Positions 1-6,836 of a stretch of 38,594 nt of DNA are shown piece after piece (position 1 is the first letter of the stretch; each line of letters opens with the position of its first letter). The position numbers and the translations under genes are program-made. Under the pieces are notes generated by a model. That model worked only from the letters and a program-made list of their open reading frames with translations. It was not told where the DNA came from and searched no databases. Source of the DNA: a virus; IMG/VR virus record IMGVR_UViG_3300045836_000209, positions 1 to 38,594 of that record, one strand, 5' to 3'.

Positions 1-35
1 CCGCCACCCCCCAGCGAGCGGGGACCGGCCGCCCC

Positions 36-68
36 GGTCGGCGCGTGCCCGCCCTGCACGCGCCGACC
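36..68 (+). terminator. Hairpin upstream of the tRNA, terminator-like
   Basis: A perfect 13-bp stem (36-48 with 56-68) closes a 7-base loop. No U-run follows, so it is either a weak intrinsic terminator for a gene left of the window or an RNA-processing hairpin ahead of the tRNA. No coding sequence is seen in bases 1-73. Confidence 0.5.
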
Positions 69-73
69 ACCCA

Positions 74-145
74 GGGTCTGTAGCTCAACGGCAGAGCAGC
101 TCCCTCATAAGGAGCAAGTCGCGGGTTCGAATCCCGCCAGACCTA
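74..145 (+). tRNA. tRNA with CAU anticodon (Met or Ile2)
   Basis: A full cloverleaf can be folded by hand. The 7-bp acceptor stem is 74-80 with 138-144, its first pair being G-U. The D arm is 83-86 with 94-97, the anticodon stem 99-103 with 111-115 with loop CTCATAA (anticodon CAT at 106-108), and the T arm 121-125 with 133-137 with loop TTCGAAT. No CCA is encoded. The anticodon stem lacks the three G-C pairs typical of initiator tRNA, so this is an elongator Met tRNA, or an Ile tRNA if the C is modified to lysidine. Small D loop and isolated position are common for phage tRNAs. Confidence 0.93.
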
Positions 146-188
146 CGCCCCCTGTTTCCCGCAGCGAGATCCCGGAGCGTGATCCCCC

Positions 189-455
189 TTGCAGACCACC
201 CTCACCGCGGCCGCGCCGGTCTTCCCTCCGGCCGGGCACATCCGCATCGCCCTCGAGGCCGGGCAGCACCCGGCCACCAAGCGGCCCCTGTCCGCCGGAA
301 CGACGTGCGGCGACTGCACGCACCTGGCCGGCCGCACCACCGCCGCCGGCACGCCGCGCAGCCGCTGCGCGCTCGCGGTTTCGCGCCGGGGGGGGCCTGA
401 CGTGCACCCGACCTACCCGGGCTGCGACCAGCACCAGACCACCGCGAGCGCCTGA
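189..455 (+). CDS. Small four-cysteine zinc-binding-type protein
   Basis: An 88-residue protein with four cysteines (C40, C43, C60, C79) in a CxxC...C...C layout that would suit one structural zinc. Small proteins with this kind of layout recur in actinobacteriophages, but no activity is known to me. The TTG start at 189 is chosen because GGAG lies 11 bases upstream and no better start is in frame. It is the first gene of a five-gene operon, and its stop overlaps the next start as TGATG. A run of eight G residues (388-395) lies in its second half. Function unknown. Confidence 0.7.
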   Translation: MQTTLTAAAPVFPPAGHIRIALEAGQHPATKRPLSAGTTCGDCTHLAGRTTAAGTPRSRCALAVSRRGGPDVHPTYPGCDQHQTTASA

Positions 456-676
456 TGGAACTGGCACGCGACGGCAAGCACCTGCGGCTGACCGCCACCG
501 AGGGCGGCAACGTCATCGCGCAGCGCTTCGACGGCGACCCCGCGCTCGGCGCGCGCTATGTCGGCAGCACCGGCTTCGCCGCCAAGACGGTCGCCGAGGT
601 CACTGCGCACTACGAGCGCATGGGCTGGACCCGGACCACGACCCCTGACACCAACGAAACGAAAGCAGACTCCTGA
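455..676 (+). CDS. Small hypothetical protein
   Basis: A 73-residue protein that starts inside the stop of the preceding gene (TGATG), the usual sign of translational coupling in this genome. The sequence alternates short beta-like stretches (KHLRLTAT, GNVIAQRF) with a helix (AKTVAEVTAHYERMGW) and a polar tail, suggesting a compact alpha/beta fold. No family recognised. It also hands over to the next gene by a TGATG overlap. Confidence 0.7.
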   Translation: MELARDGKHLRLTATEGGNVIAQRFDGDPALGARYVGSTGFAAKTVAEVTAHYERMGWTRTTTPDTNETKADS

Positions 677-1155
677 TGCATATCGCCACGGCCTTCCTCT
701 GGCCGCTCTCGGCCCTCGTCCTGTTCGTCGTCGGCGGCTTCCTCGGCGCGCTGATCGCCCTGGTCAAGGGCGGCGAGCTGGCACACGAGTACGCACGCGG
801 CCTCGACCGCCTCAAGTCCAAGGACGTCGACGACGACGAAGAACAGCTGGCCGCAGAGGACGAGGAATCCCGCGTCGACGCGCTCACGATCCGCGACCTT
901 CTCCAGGCCGTCCGGCCGATCGCGAGCAACGAGGACGTGCACCAGTTGCTGCGACTCGGCGAGACCACCGCGCTGCACAAGGCCCTCTCGGCGGCCGAGG
1001 ACCGGTTCGCCGACTGGATCGAGTGGGCCGAAGGCGCCAACGCCACCGAGACCGCCCTCGATGAGGACGACGAGGACGAGGTCGACGAACTAGACGTGGA
1101 CCTCACCCAACCGCACGAGCGCCTGGCGGCCGAAGCCGCCGCGGACGGTGCCTGA
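676..1155 (+). CDS. Membrane-anchored acidic protein
   Basis: A 159-residue protein. Residues about 5-30 form one hydrophobic segment (LWPLSALVLFVVGGFLGALI), predicted as an N-terminal transmembrane anchor. The remainder is hydrophilic and strongly acidic, with DDDEEQ near residue 53 and an Asp/Glu-rich stretch near residues 134-147. The body is helix-rich and probably cytoplasmic. No enzyme motif is seen. Start and stop both overlap neighbours (TGATG). A membrane-associated early accessory role is possible but this is inference. Confidence 0.72.
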   Translation: MHIATAFLWPLSALVLFVVGGFLGALIALVKGGELAHEYARGLDRLKSKDVDDDEEQLAAEDEESRVDALTIRDLLQAVRPIASNEDVHQLLRLGETTALHKALSAAEDRFADWIEWAEGANATETALDEDDEDEVDELDVDLTQPHERLAAEAAADGA

Positions 1156-1631
1156 TGGCCACCGGACCGCAGAACTACGCCGAGGCTGAGAAGCGCCTGG
1201 CCCGCTTGCCCGACCTCAAGGCCGGCAGCGACGAGGCGATCGAAGCACTGCTCGAGGCGATCGCACGCGGCCTGCTGGCCAACGCCGCAGCGACCGCCCT
1301 GTCGGAGAACGGCGCGATGCCCGGCGTCGACTTCGACGCGTGGGCGAAGGCCGCCAGCGCCGACCCGACCCAGAGCGGTCGACCGGCGGTGTGGTGGTGG
1401 CTGGACGACGGCCATGAGAACCCCGGCGTGCCCGAGCTCTACCTCACGCAGGGCGCGGCACTCGAGGCCGGCGCTAAGCAGTTCCGCGACGCCAACTTCG
1501 ATCAGCAGGACGTTCACCTGACCTGGACCCTGTTCGAGGAAGAGAACGGCCCGGAAGCGCTCGAGCTGGTGGCCGCCGGCCGGTGCACAGGCATCATCGT
1601 GCGCCCGGTACGCCCGAAGGCGGCGCCCTGA
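1155..1631 (+). CDS. Hypothetical protein, 158 aa
   Basis: The N-terminal half is helical and alanine/leucine-rich. The centre contains a tryptophan triplet (RPAVWWWLDDGHENPG), and the C-terminal half looks like a small alpha/beta domain ending in a beta-strand (CTGIIVRPVRPK). No known catalytic motif or family recognised. It is fourth in the 189-2017 operon and overlaps both neighbours through TGATG junctions. High GC at third codon positions agrees with real coding sequence. Confidence 0.7.
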   Translation: MATGPQNYAEAEKRLARLPDLKAGSDEAIEALLEAIARGLLANAAATALSENGAMPGVDFDAWAKAASADPTQSGRPAVWWWLDDGHENPGVPELYLTQGAALEAGAKQFRDANFDQQDVHLTWTLFEEENGPEALELVAAGRCTGIIVRPVRPKAAP

Positions 1632-2017
1632 TGCGCGGCCTGCGCGGGATCCGGCGCCGCGAAGAGCCGCCGCTCGCTCCAGCCGCGCCGTCCGGAATCG
1701 CGGTCAGCGACAAGGCACTGATCGCTTCACTGCAGCGCGACGTCGCCGCGCGCGACCGGACCATCGCCCTGATGGAGAAGGAACGGGCACAGGGCCCGGC
1801 GCCCGGCGCCGGTGCCGCCGTCGACGCGCCTGCGCCACCTCGTGGCCGCACCGACGTGCCGACGGTCGAAGAAGCGCTGCGCGAGACGAACCAGCGGCTG
1901 CGCGCCCATCTGCGCGCGGCCGAGGCGATGATCGCGCTTCGCGACGGCGTCAGCGTCGACGAGCTGGCCGTCCCGTGGCCGAAGCAGACCCCCTCCCGCG
2001 CCGCAACGCGCGCCTAA
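1631..2017 (+). CDS. Helical, coiled-coil-like protein
   Basis: A 128-residue protein with two helical stretches, about residues 25-50 (DKALIASLQRDVAARDRTIA) and 75-105 (EALRETNQRLRAHLRAAEAM). They are separated by a Pro/Ala-rich linker, and the heptad-like leucines suggest a coiled coil. The ATG at 1631 overlaps the preceding stop and is preferred to an upstream in-frame ATG at 1583 that would overlap the previous gene by about 50 bases. It is the last gene before the strong terminator at 2022. Function unknown. Confidence 0.68.
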   Translation: MRGLRGIRRREEPPLAPAAPSGIAVSDKALIASLQRDVAARDRTIALMEKERAQGPAPGAGAAVDAPAPPRGRTDVPTVEEALRETNQRLRAHLRAAEAMIALRDGVSVDELAVPWPKQTPSRAATRA

Positions 2018-2021
2018 GACG

Positions 2022-2076
2022 CCCGCGGACGCGGCCGGCCCCCGATGGGCTTCCCCCTGGCCGCGTCCGCGGGTTT
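2022..2076 (+). terminator. Strong intrinsic terminator
   Basis: A perfect 15-bp GC-rich stem (2022-2036 with 2059-2073) is followed by TTT. It lies five bases after the stop of the first operon and closes it. The 2017-2125 gap holds only this hairpin and the leader of the next operon. Confidence 0.85.
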
Positions 2077-2124
2077 CCAGAACCACCACAGCACCTTTTC
2101 GACGACTACTAGAAGGAGCCGAAC

Positions 2125-2364
2125 ATGACTCCGGAGGATGGCCCAGAACAGCGGGACACCGCTGCGGCAACCACCAGCGCAGACGAGCCGATGCCCTCGT
2201 ACACGTATCCGGCCGAGCCGGACGTGAAGATCACAGAGTGCGTCGACTGCAGCCCGTGGTGGCAGTGCGCACTCGAAGCAGACGACAGCGCCGCGTACGG
2301 CTTAGCGGTGCGTGAATGGCACTCAGCCTCCTGCCCGGTCTGGACCGACCGGCCGGCGGCCTGA
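2125..2364 (+). CDS. Small Cys/His protein
   Basis: A 79-residue protein whose centre has CVDC (C39, C42), C48 and a later HSASC (H66, C70). This is a plausible zinc-binding set. The ATG at 2125 has a good Shine-Dalgarno (AGAAGGAG) a few bases upstream, supporting it as the first gene of the long operon that runs to 9802. The stop is three bases before the next start. No family assigned. Confidence 0.72.
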   Translation: MTPEDGPEQRDTAAATTSADEPMPSYTYPAEPDVKITECVDCSPWWQCALEADDSAAYGLAVREWHSASCPVWTDRPAA

Positions 2365-2367
2365 GCG

Positions 2368-3237
2368 ATGCCCTTCTTCCAGATGGACGACACGTTTCAC
2401 TCCGAGCTGAGGGTGATCCAGGCCGGAACAGCGGCGTTCGGTCTCTATGCGCGGTGTGGCGACTGGGTGGCGGAGCATCTCACGGACGGATTCGTCCCGG
2501 CGGAGATTGCGGCTCACTTCGGCACACGCGAGTGGATCGAGCGCTTGCTGGCGTCTGGCCTGTGGTTGCCCGCTGACGGGGGGTACACGATGCCGGACTA
2601 CCTGGGCAGGCATAAGAACTGGTCGGCTGAGCGCATCAAGGCCCAGCGAGCCGCCGTCGCTGAACGGCAGGCCCGGGCGCGCTCGAGAAGGCGGCAGTCT
2701 CCGAACCCTGTGTCACAGAGTGAGTCACCCCCACAGTCACGCGTGACTCACAGCGTGAGTCACGGCGTGAGTTCGCGTTCCCCATCCCATCCCCCCTTAA
2801 AAGGGGATGGGGGTGGCGCCGCCCCGCTAAGCGGGGGCGCGGCGCCGCCACCCCAAGACCACGCACCAGTCCCGAGGGACTCACCACCCGTCTGCGCCCT
2901 CCACCACGAGCCGCACCCGTGCCGCCGCTGCATCGCCGAAGGCGCAGCCGCCGCAGCAGCACACCACCCCGCACCACGCCCCCAACCCGCCACCACGGCC
3001 AAGGCACGCGCCGACCCGCCGACGCCGGCCGCAGCCCCAGACCCCGCCTACGACCACGCCCAAGCCGTCCTGCGCCGCATCCCCCTCGGCGACCTCGACC
3101 CCCTGCTGACCGAAGCCCGCGCCGACCTCGACGCCGACGGAAACCCCAACCCCACCAGCCGCGAGATCACCCTGCGCGCCGCCGACATCTGGACCCGCCA
3201 AGACCCCCAGCCCGACCCCCAAGGACCCGAACGATGA
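2368..3237 (+). CDS. Replication-initiator-like DNA-binding protein
   Basis: A 289-residue protein. Residues 1-95 form a winged-helix/HTH-type domain (DDTFHSELRVIQAGTAAFGL, then DGFVPAEIAAHFG), closely resembling the N-terminal domain of actinophage and actinobacterial replication-initiation or DnaT-like proteins. This domain is followed by a basic helix (RQARARSRRRQ), a low-complexity Ser/Pro/Gly linker (about 115-170) and an Ala/Pro-rich C-terminal part with a helical end. The linker is encoded by iteron-like repeats and hairpins, the arrangement known from lambda O, where the origin lies inside the initiator gene. Its likely role is to bind the origin and recruit a replisome. No helicase is seen in the window. 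Confidence 0.75.
   Translation: MPFFQMDDTFHSELRVIQAGTAAFGLYARCGDWVAEHLTDGFVPAEIAAHFGTREWIERLLASGLWLPADGGYTMPDYLGRHKNWSAERIKAQRAAVAERQARARSRRRQSPNPVSQSESPPQSRVTHSVSHGVSSRSPSHPPLKGDGGGAAPLSGGAAPPPQDHAPVPRDSPPVCALHHEPHPCRRCIAEGAAAAAAHHPAPRPQPATTAKARADPPTPAAAPDPAYDHAQAVLRRIPLGDLDPLLTEARADLDADGNPNPTSREITLRAADIWTRQDPQPDPQGPER
2708..2772 (+). repeat. Iteron-like repeats, candidate origin
   Basis: Six related units occur at a pitch of 11-12 bases: GTGTCAC (2710), GTGAGTCAC (2720), an inverted ACAGTCAC (2733), GTGACTCAC (2743), GTGAGTCAC (2755) and GTGAGT (2767). AGTCACGCGTGACT (2735-2748) is a perfect 14-base palindrome. They lie inside the initiator-like gene. Repeat and palindrome are seen directly; the origin role is inferred. 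Confidence 0.6.
2786..2846 (+). other. Two adjacent hairpins beside the iterons
   Basis: CCCATCCCC (2786-2794) pairs with GGGGATGGG (2803-2811) around a TTAAAA-containing loop, and CCCCTT/AAGGGG (2793-2806) is an alternative fold. A second hairpin pairs GGCGCCG (2815-2821) with CGGCGCC (2840-2846) and CCCCGC with GCGGGG around TAA. The TTAAAA core is a rare A/T patch here and could be an unwinding site. Confidence 0.6.
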
Positions 3238-3563
3238 GCGACTTCGTGAAACTCTCCCCGTCGCTACCCGGCGGCGACGCCAACGGCCTCGGCGCCCTCG
3301 CCCTGGACCTGACCCGCGACCCCACCAGCCTGCGCGTGATCATCTCGCTCGTCGACTGCGTCGAGATCACCACCAAGACCGACACCGGCATCCTCATCCC
3401 CAAGATCCGGCTGCGCCGCGCCGAAGCCCTGCTCCAGAAGGACGCGAAGACCGCGCGGCTGCTGATGCGCCGCGCCTGGGAGAACCGCACCGGCCGCGAC
3501 ACCCTCCCGATCGAGATCGAAGAAGACTTCGACCGCGCATTCGGCGAAGAAGAGCCCCGCTGA
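3234..3563 (+). CDS. Conserved-type hypothetical protein, 109 aa
   Basis: The ATG at 3234 overlaps the stop of the initiator-like gene (ATGA), so this start is preferred over a much longer upstream in-frame extension. The protein has a central beta-like segment (SLRVIISLVDCVEITTKTD) followed by a helical region (RAEALLQKDAKTARLLMRRA) and an acidic end. No family recognised. Its position directly after the initiator suggests a replication or DNA-metabolism accessory, which is inference only. Confidence 0.7.
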   Translation: MSDFVKLSPSLPGGDANGLGALALDLTRDPTSLRVIISLVDCVEITTKTDTGILIPKIRLRRAEALLQKDAKTARLLMRRAWENRTGRDTLPIEIEEDFDRAFGEEEPR

Positions 3564-3895
3564 TGGCCACCGGAGCGCACGCCCTGCGCATCTCCCAGCC
3601 CGTCTACGAGCGCCGCAAGCCATGGGGATACCAGCCCGAGATCGAATCAGACGGCCTGACCGTCGACACCCCCTCAGGCCCGGTCGATCTCGTCGCGGTC
3701 GAGCGCGTCCAGGAAGGCCGGCTCACCCCGGTCACGCTCGCCGACGTGCGCTACGCCGTCGGGCAGCTGCCCGACGGCACCGAGCGACACGTCCTACCGC
3801 TCGCCAGCGGACTCGGCATCACCAACGACGCGGTCAAACGCGCCTACGAACGCCACAAGCGCACTATCCGAACCCGGGGGGGGGCGACTGACTGA
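3563..3895 (+). CDS. Hypothetical protein with possible HTH
   Basis: A 110-residue protein. The middle forms beta-rich segments (DGLTVDTPSGPVDLVAVERV). The C-terminal third (VKRAYERHKRTIRTR, preceded by LASGLGITNDA) could be a helix-turn-helix followed by a basic tail. The 3' end contains a run of nine G residues (3876-3884) a few codons before the stop, so replication slippage there would alter only the last residues. Starts and ends in TGATG overlaps. Function unknown. Confidence 0.68.
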   Translation: MATGAHALRISQPVYERRKPWGYQPEIESDGLTVDTPSGPVDLVAVERVQEGRLTPVTLADVRYAVGQLPDGTERHVLPLASGLGITNDAVKRAYERHKRTIRTRGGATD

Positions 3896-4137
3896 TGCGC
3901 ATCGTCACGGTCGCCTACAACGGCCGCGGCCTCGAGATCCCATACCGGCCCGAGCTGCCGCTCCAGTCCCTAGCCACCGACGCGATCCGCGCCCACGGCC
4001 TCAGGTTCGCCAAGAACGCGCACCTGCACCTGCACGACCGCGGCACACCGCTCGACCACACGGCGCCGGCGAAAGCCGCTTGCCTCAAGCGCGGTACGCG
4101 GCTCACCCTCCAGCCCCTCGCAGAAAGCGCCGCATGA
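3895..4137 (+). CDS. Ubiquitin-like beta-grasp protein (predicted)
   Basis: An 80-residue protein whose predicted order of elements matches the ubiquitin fold. Residues 1-8 and 11-17 form a beta-hairpin (MRIVTVAYNGRGLEIPY), 23-35 a helix (LQSLATDAIRAHG), 43-48 a strand (HLHLHD), then a GTPLD turn at 50-54 like the GKQLED turn of ubiquitin, and a last strand at 68-74 (TRLTLQPL). It lacks a C-terminal Gly-Gly (ends ESAA), so conjugation is not indicated. No E1, E2 or JAB protease gene is seen nearby. Other beta-grasp families such as YukD-like proteins are alternatives. The fold is inferred by eye. Confidence 0.62.
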   Translation: MRIVTVAYNGRGLEIPYRPELPLQSLATDAIRAHGLRFAKNAHLHLHDRGTPLDHTAPAKAACLKRGTRLTLQPLAESAA

Positions 4138-4451
4138 TGACACAGGCCACTGACACCGACGAGCGAAGCCAGCTTTTCAGGACCGTGCGCGCCCTCGAGC
4201 TACTCGGCCAGTCCCACGAGGCATACGAGCGCGGCGACCACGAAGCCTGCGACAAGCTCAGCATGCAAGCCCGCACCGAGACCGGCACCGACACCGTCTC
4301 GTTCATCCTCGGCGGCATGCAGATCGGCGAGATCCCCAAGCCCTACGACGAAGGCTGGCGGGCCTACCTCGACCACCAGCGCGACCGCCTGGCCGCCGAG
4401 CTCAACGCCGCGACCGAGCCGGAACCGCACGTCGACGAGGCCCAGCCATGA
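4134..4451 (+). CDS. Hypothetical helical protein, 105 aa
   Basis: Starts ATGA-overlapped with the ubiquitin-like gene; a second ATG directly follows at 4137. The sequence is mostly helical and acidic, with LFRTVRALELLGQSHEAYER followed by a second helix near the C-terminus (RAYLDHQRDRLAAELNAA). No catalytic motif is visible. Tight coupling to its upstream neighbour makes it the natural first candidate for a partner of the ubiquitin-like protein. Confidence 0.68.
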   Translation: MMTQATDTDERSQLFRTVRALELLGQSHEAYERGDHEACDKLSMQARTETGTDTVSFILGGMQIGEIPKPYDEGWRAYLDHQRDRLAAELNAATEPEPHVDEAQP

Positions 4452-4993
4452 AAGCCGCCGACTACCGCCGACGCGTCACACTCGCCATGGACGAGGACGA
4501 GCTGCTGGAGAACATCCGCCAGCTCGCCCTGACCACCGGCTGGGCGATGTACCACACCCGCGACTCGCGCGGCTCAGACGCCGGCTGGCCAGACCTCGTC
4601 CTCGCCCACCGAGCCAAGCGCCGCGTGCTTTTCGTCGAACTGAAGACCGCCCGCGGCTCACTGCGCGCCGGCCAGAAGATCTGGCTCACCGTCCTGACCG
4701 CATGCGGCCTCGAAACCGCCGTCTGGCGACCCGCCCAATGGGCCGACGGCACCATCCAGGCTGTCCTCAACGGCGCGGCTGCGCGCAGCGAGCCGCGGAC
4801 CGCGCCCGAACGCGTCCGCATGAGCCCCGAGTCCATCGAACTCATCCGCAACACCCTCGGCGTCTGGGAAGACAACGCGGCAGGGTTCGGCTGCTCCCTC
4901 CCGCACCCCGCCGAGTGGTACCGCGCCCGCATCGCCGACTTCGAGCAGCTACTCGCCCTCGTCGACCCGACCGAACCCGCGGAATCATCATGA
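4448..4993 (+). CDS. VRR-NUC domain nuclease
   Basis: A 181-residue protein with a PD-(D/E)XK core of the VRR-NUC type in its first 90 residues. GWPDL carries D49, LFVELKT carries E64 and K66, and the following G-(x)n-Q (Q76) is the family signature. VRR-NUC proteins are structure-specific DNA nucleases found in many phages, with roles suggested in recombination or branched-DNA processing. The C-terminal 90 residues are an unassigned helical extension. The core motif is complete, so the enzyme is probably active. It overlaps both neighbours by four bases. Confidence 0.88.
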   Translation: MKAADYRRRVTLAMDEDELLENIRQLALTTGWAMYHTRDSRGSDAGWPDLVLAHRAKRRVLFVELKTARGSLRAGQKIWLTVLTACGLETAVWRPAQWADGTIQAVLNGAAARSEPRTAPERVRMSPESIELIRNTLGVWEDNAAGFGCSLPHPAEWYRARIADFEQLLALVDPTEPAESS

Positions 4994-5268
4994 CCGCCCG
5001 CCCGCCGCGCGACGTGCGCGAAGACGCCAAACACGTCCTGGCCAACGCGCTACGCCGGGAAGGCCACAACTCACCCGACGTCTACGCCCTCGAACTGCTG
5101 GTCGTGCTCGACGGCGCCCACATCGGCCTGACCGACACCACCCCACCCGTCGACCCGAACGCCGACCCGTGGGCACGCCCCATCGGCAGCGTGCCGCCCG
5201 TCGACTCGCTACCCGAAGACCACCCGTACAAGCTCGCCCGCGCCGCGCGCGAACGGAGCGAACCGTGA
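4990..5268 (+). CDS. Small hypothetical protein, 92 aa
   Basis: Starts in an ATGA overlap with the nuclease gene. The N-terminal half is helical (REDAKHVLANALRREG, then VYALELLVVLDGAH) and the C-terminal half is Pro-rich and charged. No family recognised. Coupled to the next gene by a GTGA overlap. Confidence 0.66.
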   Translation: MTARPPRDVREDAKHVLANALRREGHNSPDVYALELLVVLDGAHIGLTDTTPPVDPNADPWARPIGSVPPVDSLPEDHPYKLARAARERSEP

Positions 5269-5534
5269 GCCGCCGCGTCGCCGCCTGCGGCACCCGCTCC
5301 GGCTACAACCGACACCTACGCAACCACGAAACACCCTGCAACCCGTGCCGGGAAGCAAACGCCGCATACCGGCGCCAGCGAACCGCCGGCAAACCCCGCC
5401 GCACCATCCAGCACGGCACCCGCGCCGGCTACGAAAGCCACAAACGCCACCGCCAATATCCCTGCCAACCCTGCGTCGACGCCATGCGAGCCACGTGGCG
5501 CGCCCAACGCCAAGCCCGGAAAGCCAAGCGATGA
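5265..5534 (+). CDS. Tandem-repeat zinc-binding-type protein
   Basis: An 89-residue, very basic protein made of two copies of one module spaced 42 residues apart. Each copy has GTR(S/A)GY, histidines, then PC(N/Q)PC followed by an Ala/Arg-rich helix. Copy 1 has C8, H17, H21, C25 and C28; copy 2 has H50, H59, H62, C67 and C70. Each is a plausible zinc site. Single and double copies of GTRxGY...CxxC modules occur in actinobacteriophage proteins. The charge suggests nucleic-acid binding. The start is a GTG overlapping the previous stop (GTGA). Confidence 0.75.
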   Translation: MSRRVAACGTRSGYNRHLRNHETPCNPCREANAAYRRQRTAGKPRRTIQHGTRAGYESHKRHRQYPCQPCVDAMRATWRAQRQARKAKR

Positions 5535-6343
5535 CCCTCAACATCAGCGAAGCCAACGCACTCAACCAGGTCATCACGCACCTGGCAGGCATGCGCAAGA
5601 CCGACAGCGGCGAACCGATCGTCAGCCGCGCACAGGCCATCGACGCGCTCGCCCTGCTGGCGCGCGGCGCCGTCAAGGCACTGCACGCCGGCTACACCCA
5701 GACCCAGGCACACGAGCTGCTCACCGAACAATGGCGCGAAGCCGAAGAGACCTACCGCTGGGCTGAGATCACCACCAGGCGCACCGGCTGCACAATGATC
5801 CCGCTCACGGGCGTCCACGGACACGAAGCCGTCCTCGTACTCGAGGGCGACCAGTCCGGACAGCTCGCGCGGATGCTCGTCGACGACCCGATCGACGAAG
5901 CCAAGCGCGCACGCCAGCACGAAGCCGTCGCGGACATCCAGGACCTCACCGCGGAGCTCTTCCCCGAGCTGCGCCACCGGCCGCTGACCGACGAGACCTG
6001 CGGCGTCATCCCTACACCACGCGGCCGCCAGCTTGTCGACGATTACCGCGCCCACCGCACCGAGCAGCACCCCGACGAACACTTCGACGGCTGCCACCCG
6101 GAAGACGGCGAGGCACCCGGCAACCCGGAGGGATACCAGCCACAGCAAGTCGAACCGTGCTGGCACTGCGGGACGCCGACCACCGTGGGCACGTGCTTCT
6201 GCTCCCACTGCCGCGACGAAGACGACGACGACATTCCACAATCGGCGATCTACCACTGCCCGAAGTGCAAGCGTTGGTGGGCGCACATGCATCTGAGGGT
6301 CATCAAGTTCACGTTCAACAGCGACGCCGCGAGCGCTGACTGA
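5531..6343 (+). CDS. 270-aa protein with C-terminal zinc ribbons
   Basis: Start in an ATGA overlap. The N-terminal half is helical (EANALNQVITHLAGMRK, then RAQAIDALALLARGAVKAL). The C-terminal third carries a cysteine-rich zinc-ribbon segment (CWHCGTP...CFCSHC, about residues 210-227), an acidic patch and a second CPKC near residue 244. No catalytic motif is seen. Zinc ribbons of this kind usually mediate nucleic-acid or protein contacts. It is the largest gene in this part of the operon after the initiator. Confidence 0.7.
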   Translation: MTLNISEANALNQVITHLAGMRKTDSGEPIVSRAQAIDALALLARGAVKALHAGYTQTQAHELLTEQWREAEETYRWAEITTRRTGCTMIPLTGVHGHEAVLVLEGDQSGQLARMLVDDPIDEAKRARQHEAVADIQDLTAELFPELRHRPLTDETCGVIPTPRGRQLVDDYRAHRTEQHPDEHFDGCHPEDGEAPGNPEGYQPQQVEPCWHCGTPTTVGTCFCSHCRDEDDDDIPQSAIYHCPKCKRWWAHMHLRVIKFTFNSDAASAD

Positions 6344-6606
6344 TGGGCCAAGCGTTCGACCTCGCAGCCAACGCCATCGAAGACCGACTCGGACCCCGCG
6401 CACACCCCGACGTGCAATTCGTCCTCGACATCCTCCACGCCGCGCTCTACGGCCAACGCGCCCGCATCGCACGCCAACTGCGCCGCGAAGCCACCGAATT
6501 CAAACGAGACGGCACGTACTACATCCGCGGCCACGGACGCTCATCCCTCACCTACGACGGAGGCCTGCGCCGCGCCGCACGCGTCGTCGACGACTACGAC
6601 GACTGA
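6343..6606 (+). CDS. Small hypothetical protein, 87 aa
   Basis: An alpha-helical N-terminal part (FDLAANAIEDRLG, VQFVLDILHAALYGQRARIA) is followed by a short beta-like segment (TYYIRGHGRSSLTYDGG) and an acidic tail. No family recognised. Start and stop overlap neighbours (TGATG). Confidence 0.68.
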   Translation: MGQAFDLAANAIEDRLGPRAHPDVQFVLDILHAALYGQRARIARQLRREATEFKRDGTYYIRGHGRSSLTYDGGLRRAARVVDDYDD

Positions 6607-6836
6607 TGGACCGCGAATGCGAAACCTACGTCGTGCTCACCCCGGCCGACGCGACCCTCACCGCGCGCTGCTCCTGCGGATGGGCCGCCCCCCCCAGACC
6701 GGTAACAGAGATCCACCAGGTCGAATGCGACGAGATCGAGCACCTCTACCTGTTCGTCCTGAGACAAGCCACTGAAGAGAAGAGACACGATGCCCAGAGT
6801 CGGCGAGCACGCGATGACCGTGCGCCTGCCCGATAG
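6606..6836 (+). CDS. Small hypothetical protein, 76 aa
   Basis: Contains CSCGWAAP near residue 23 (a short CxC site) and a following helix (DEIEHLYLFVLRQATEE). Its last 47 bases overlap the next gene, which has its own strong ribosome site inside this gene. A run of eight C residues lies at 6688-6695. Function unknown. Confidence 0.6.
   Translation: MDRECETYVVLTPADATLTARCSCGWAAPPRPVTEIHQVECDEIEHLYLFVLRQATEEKRHDAQSRRARDDRAPAR

Noticed and set aside
2316-2576. An 86-codon frame bridging two early genes
   Set aside because: Overlaps two better-supported genes in another frame, and the product is low-complexity.
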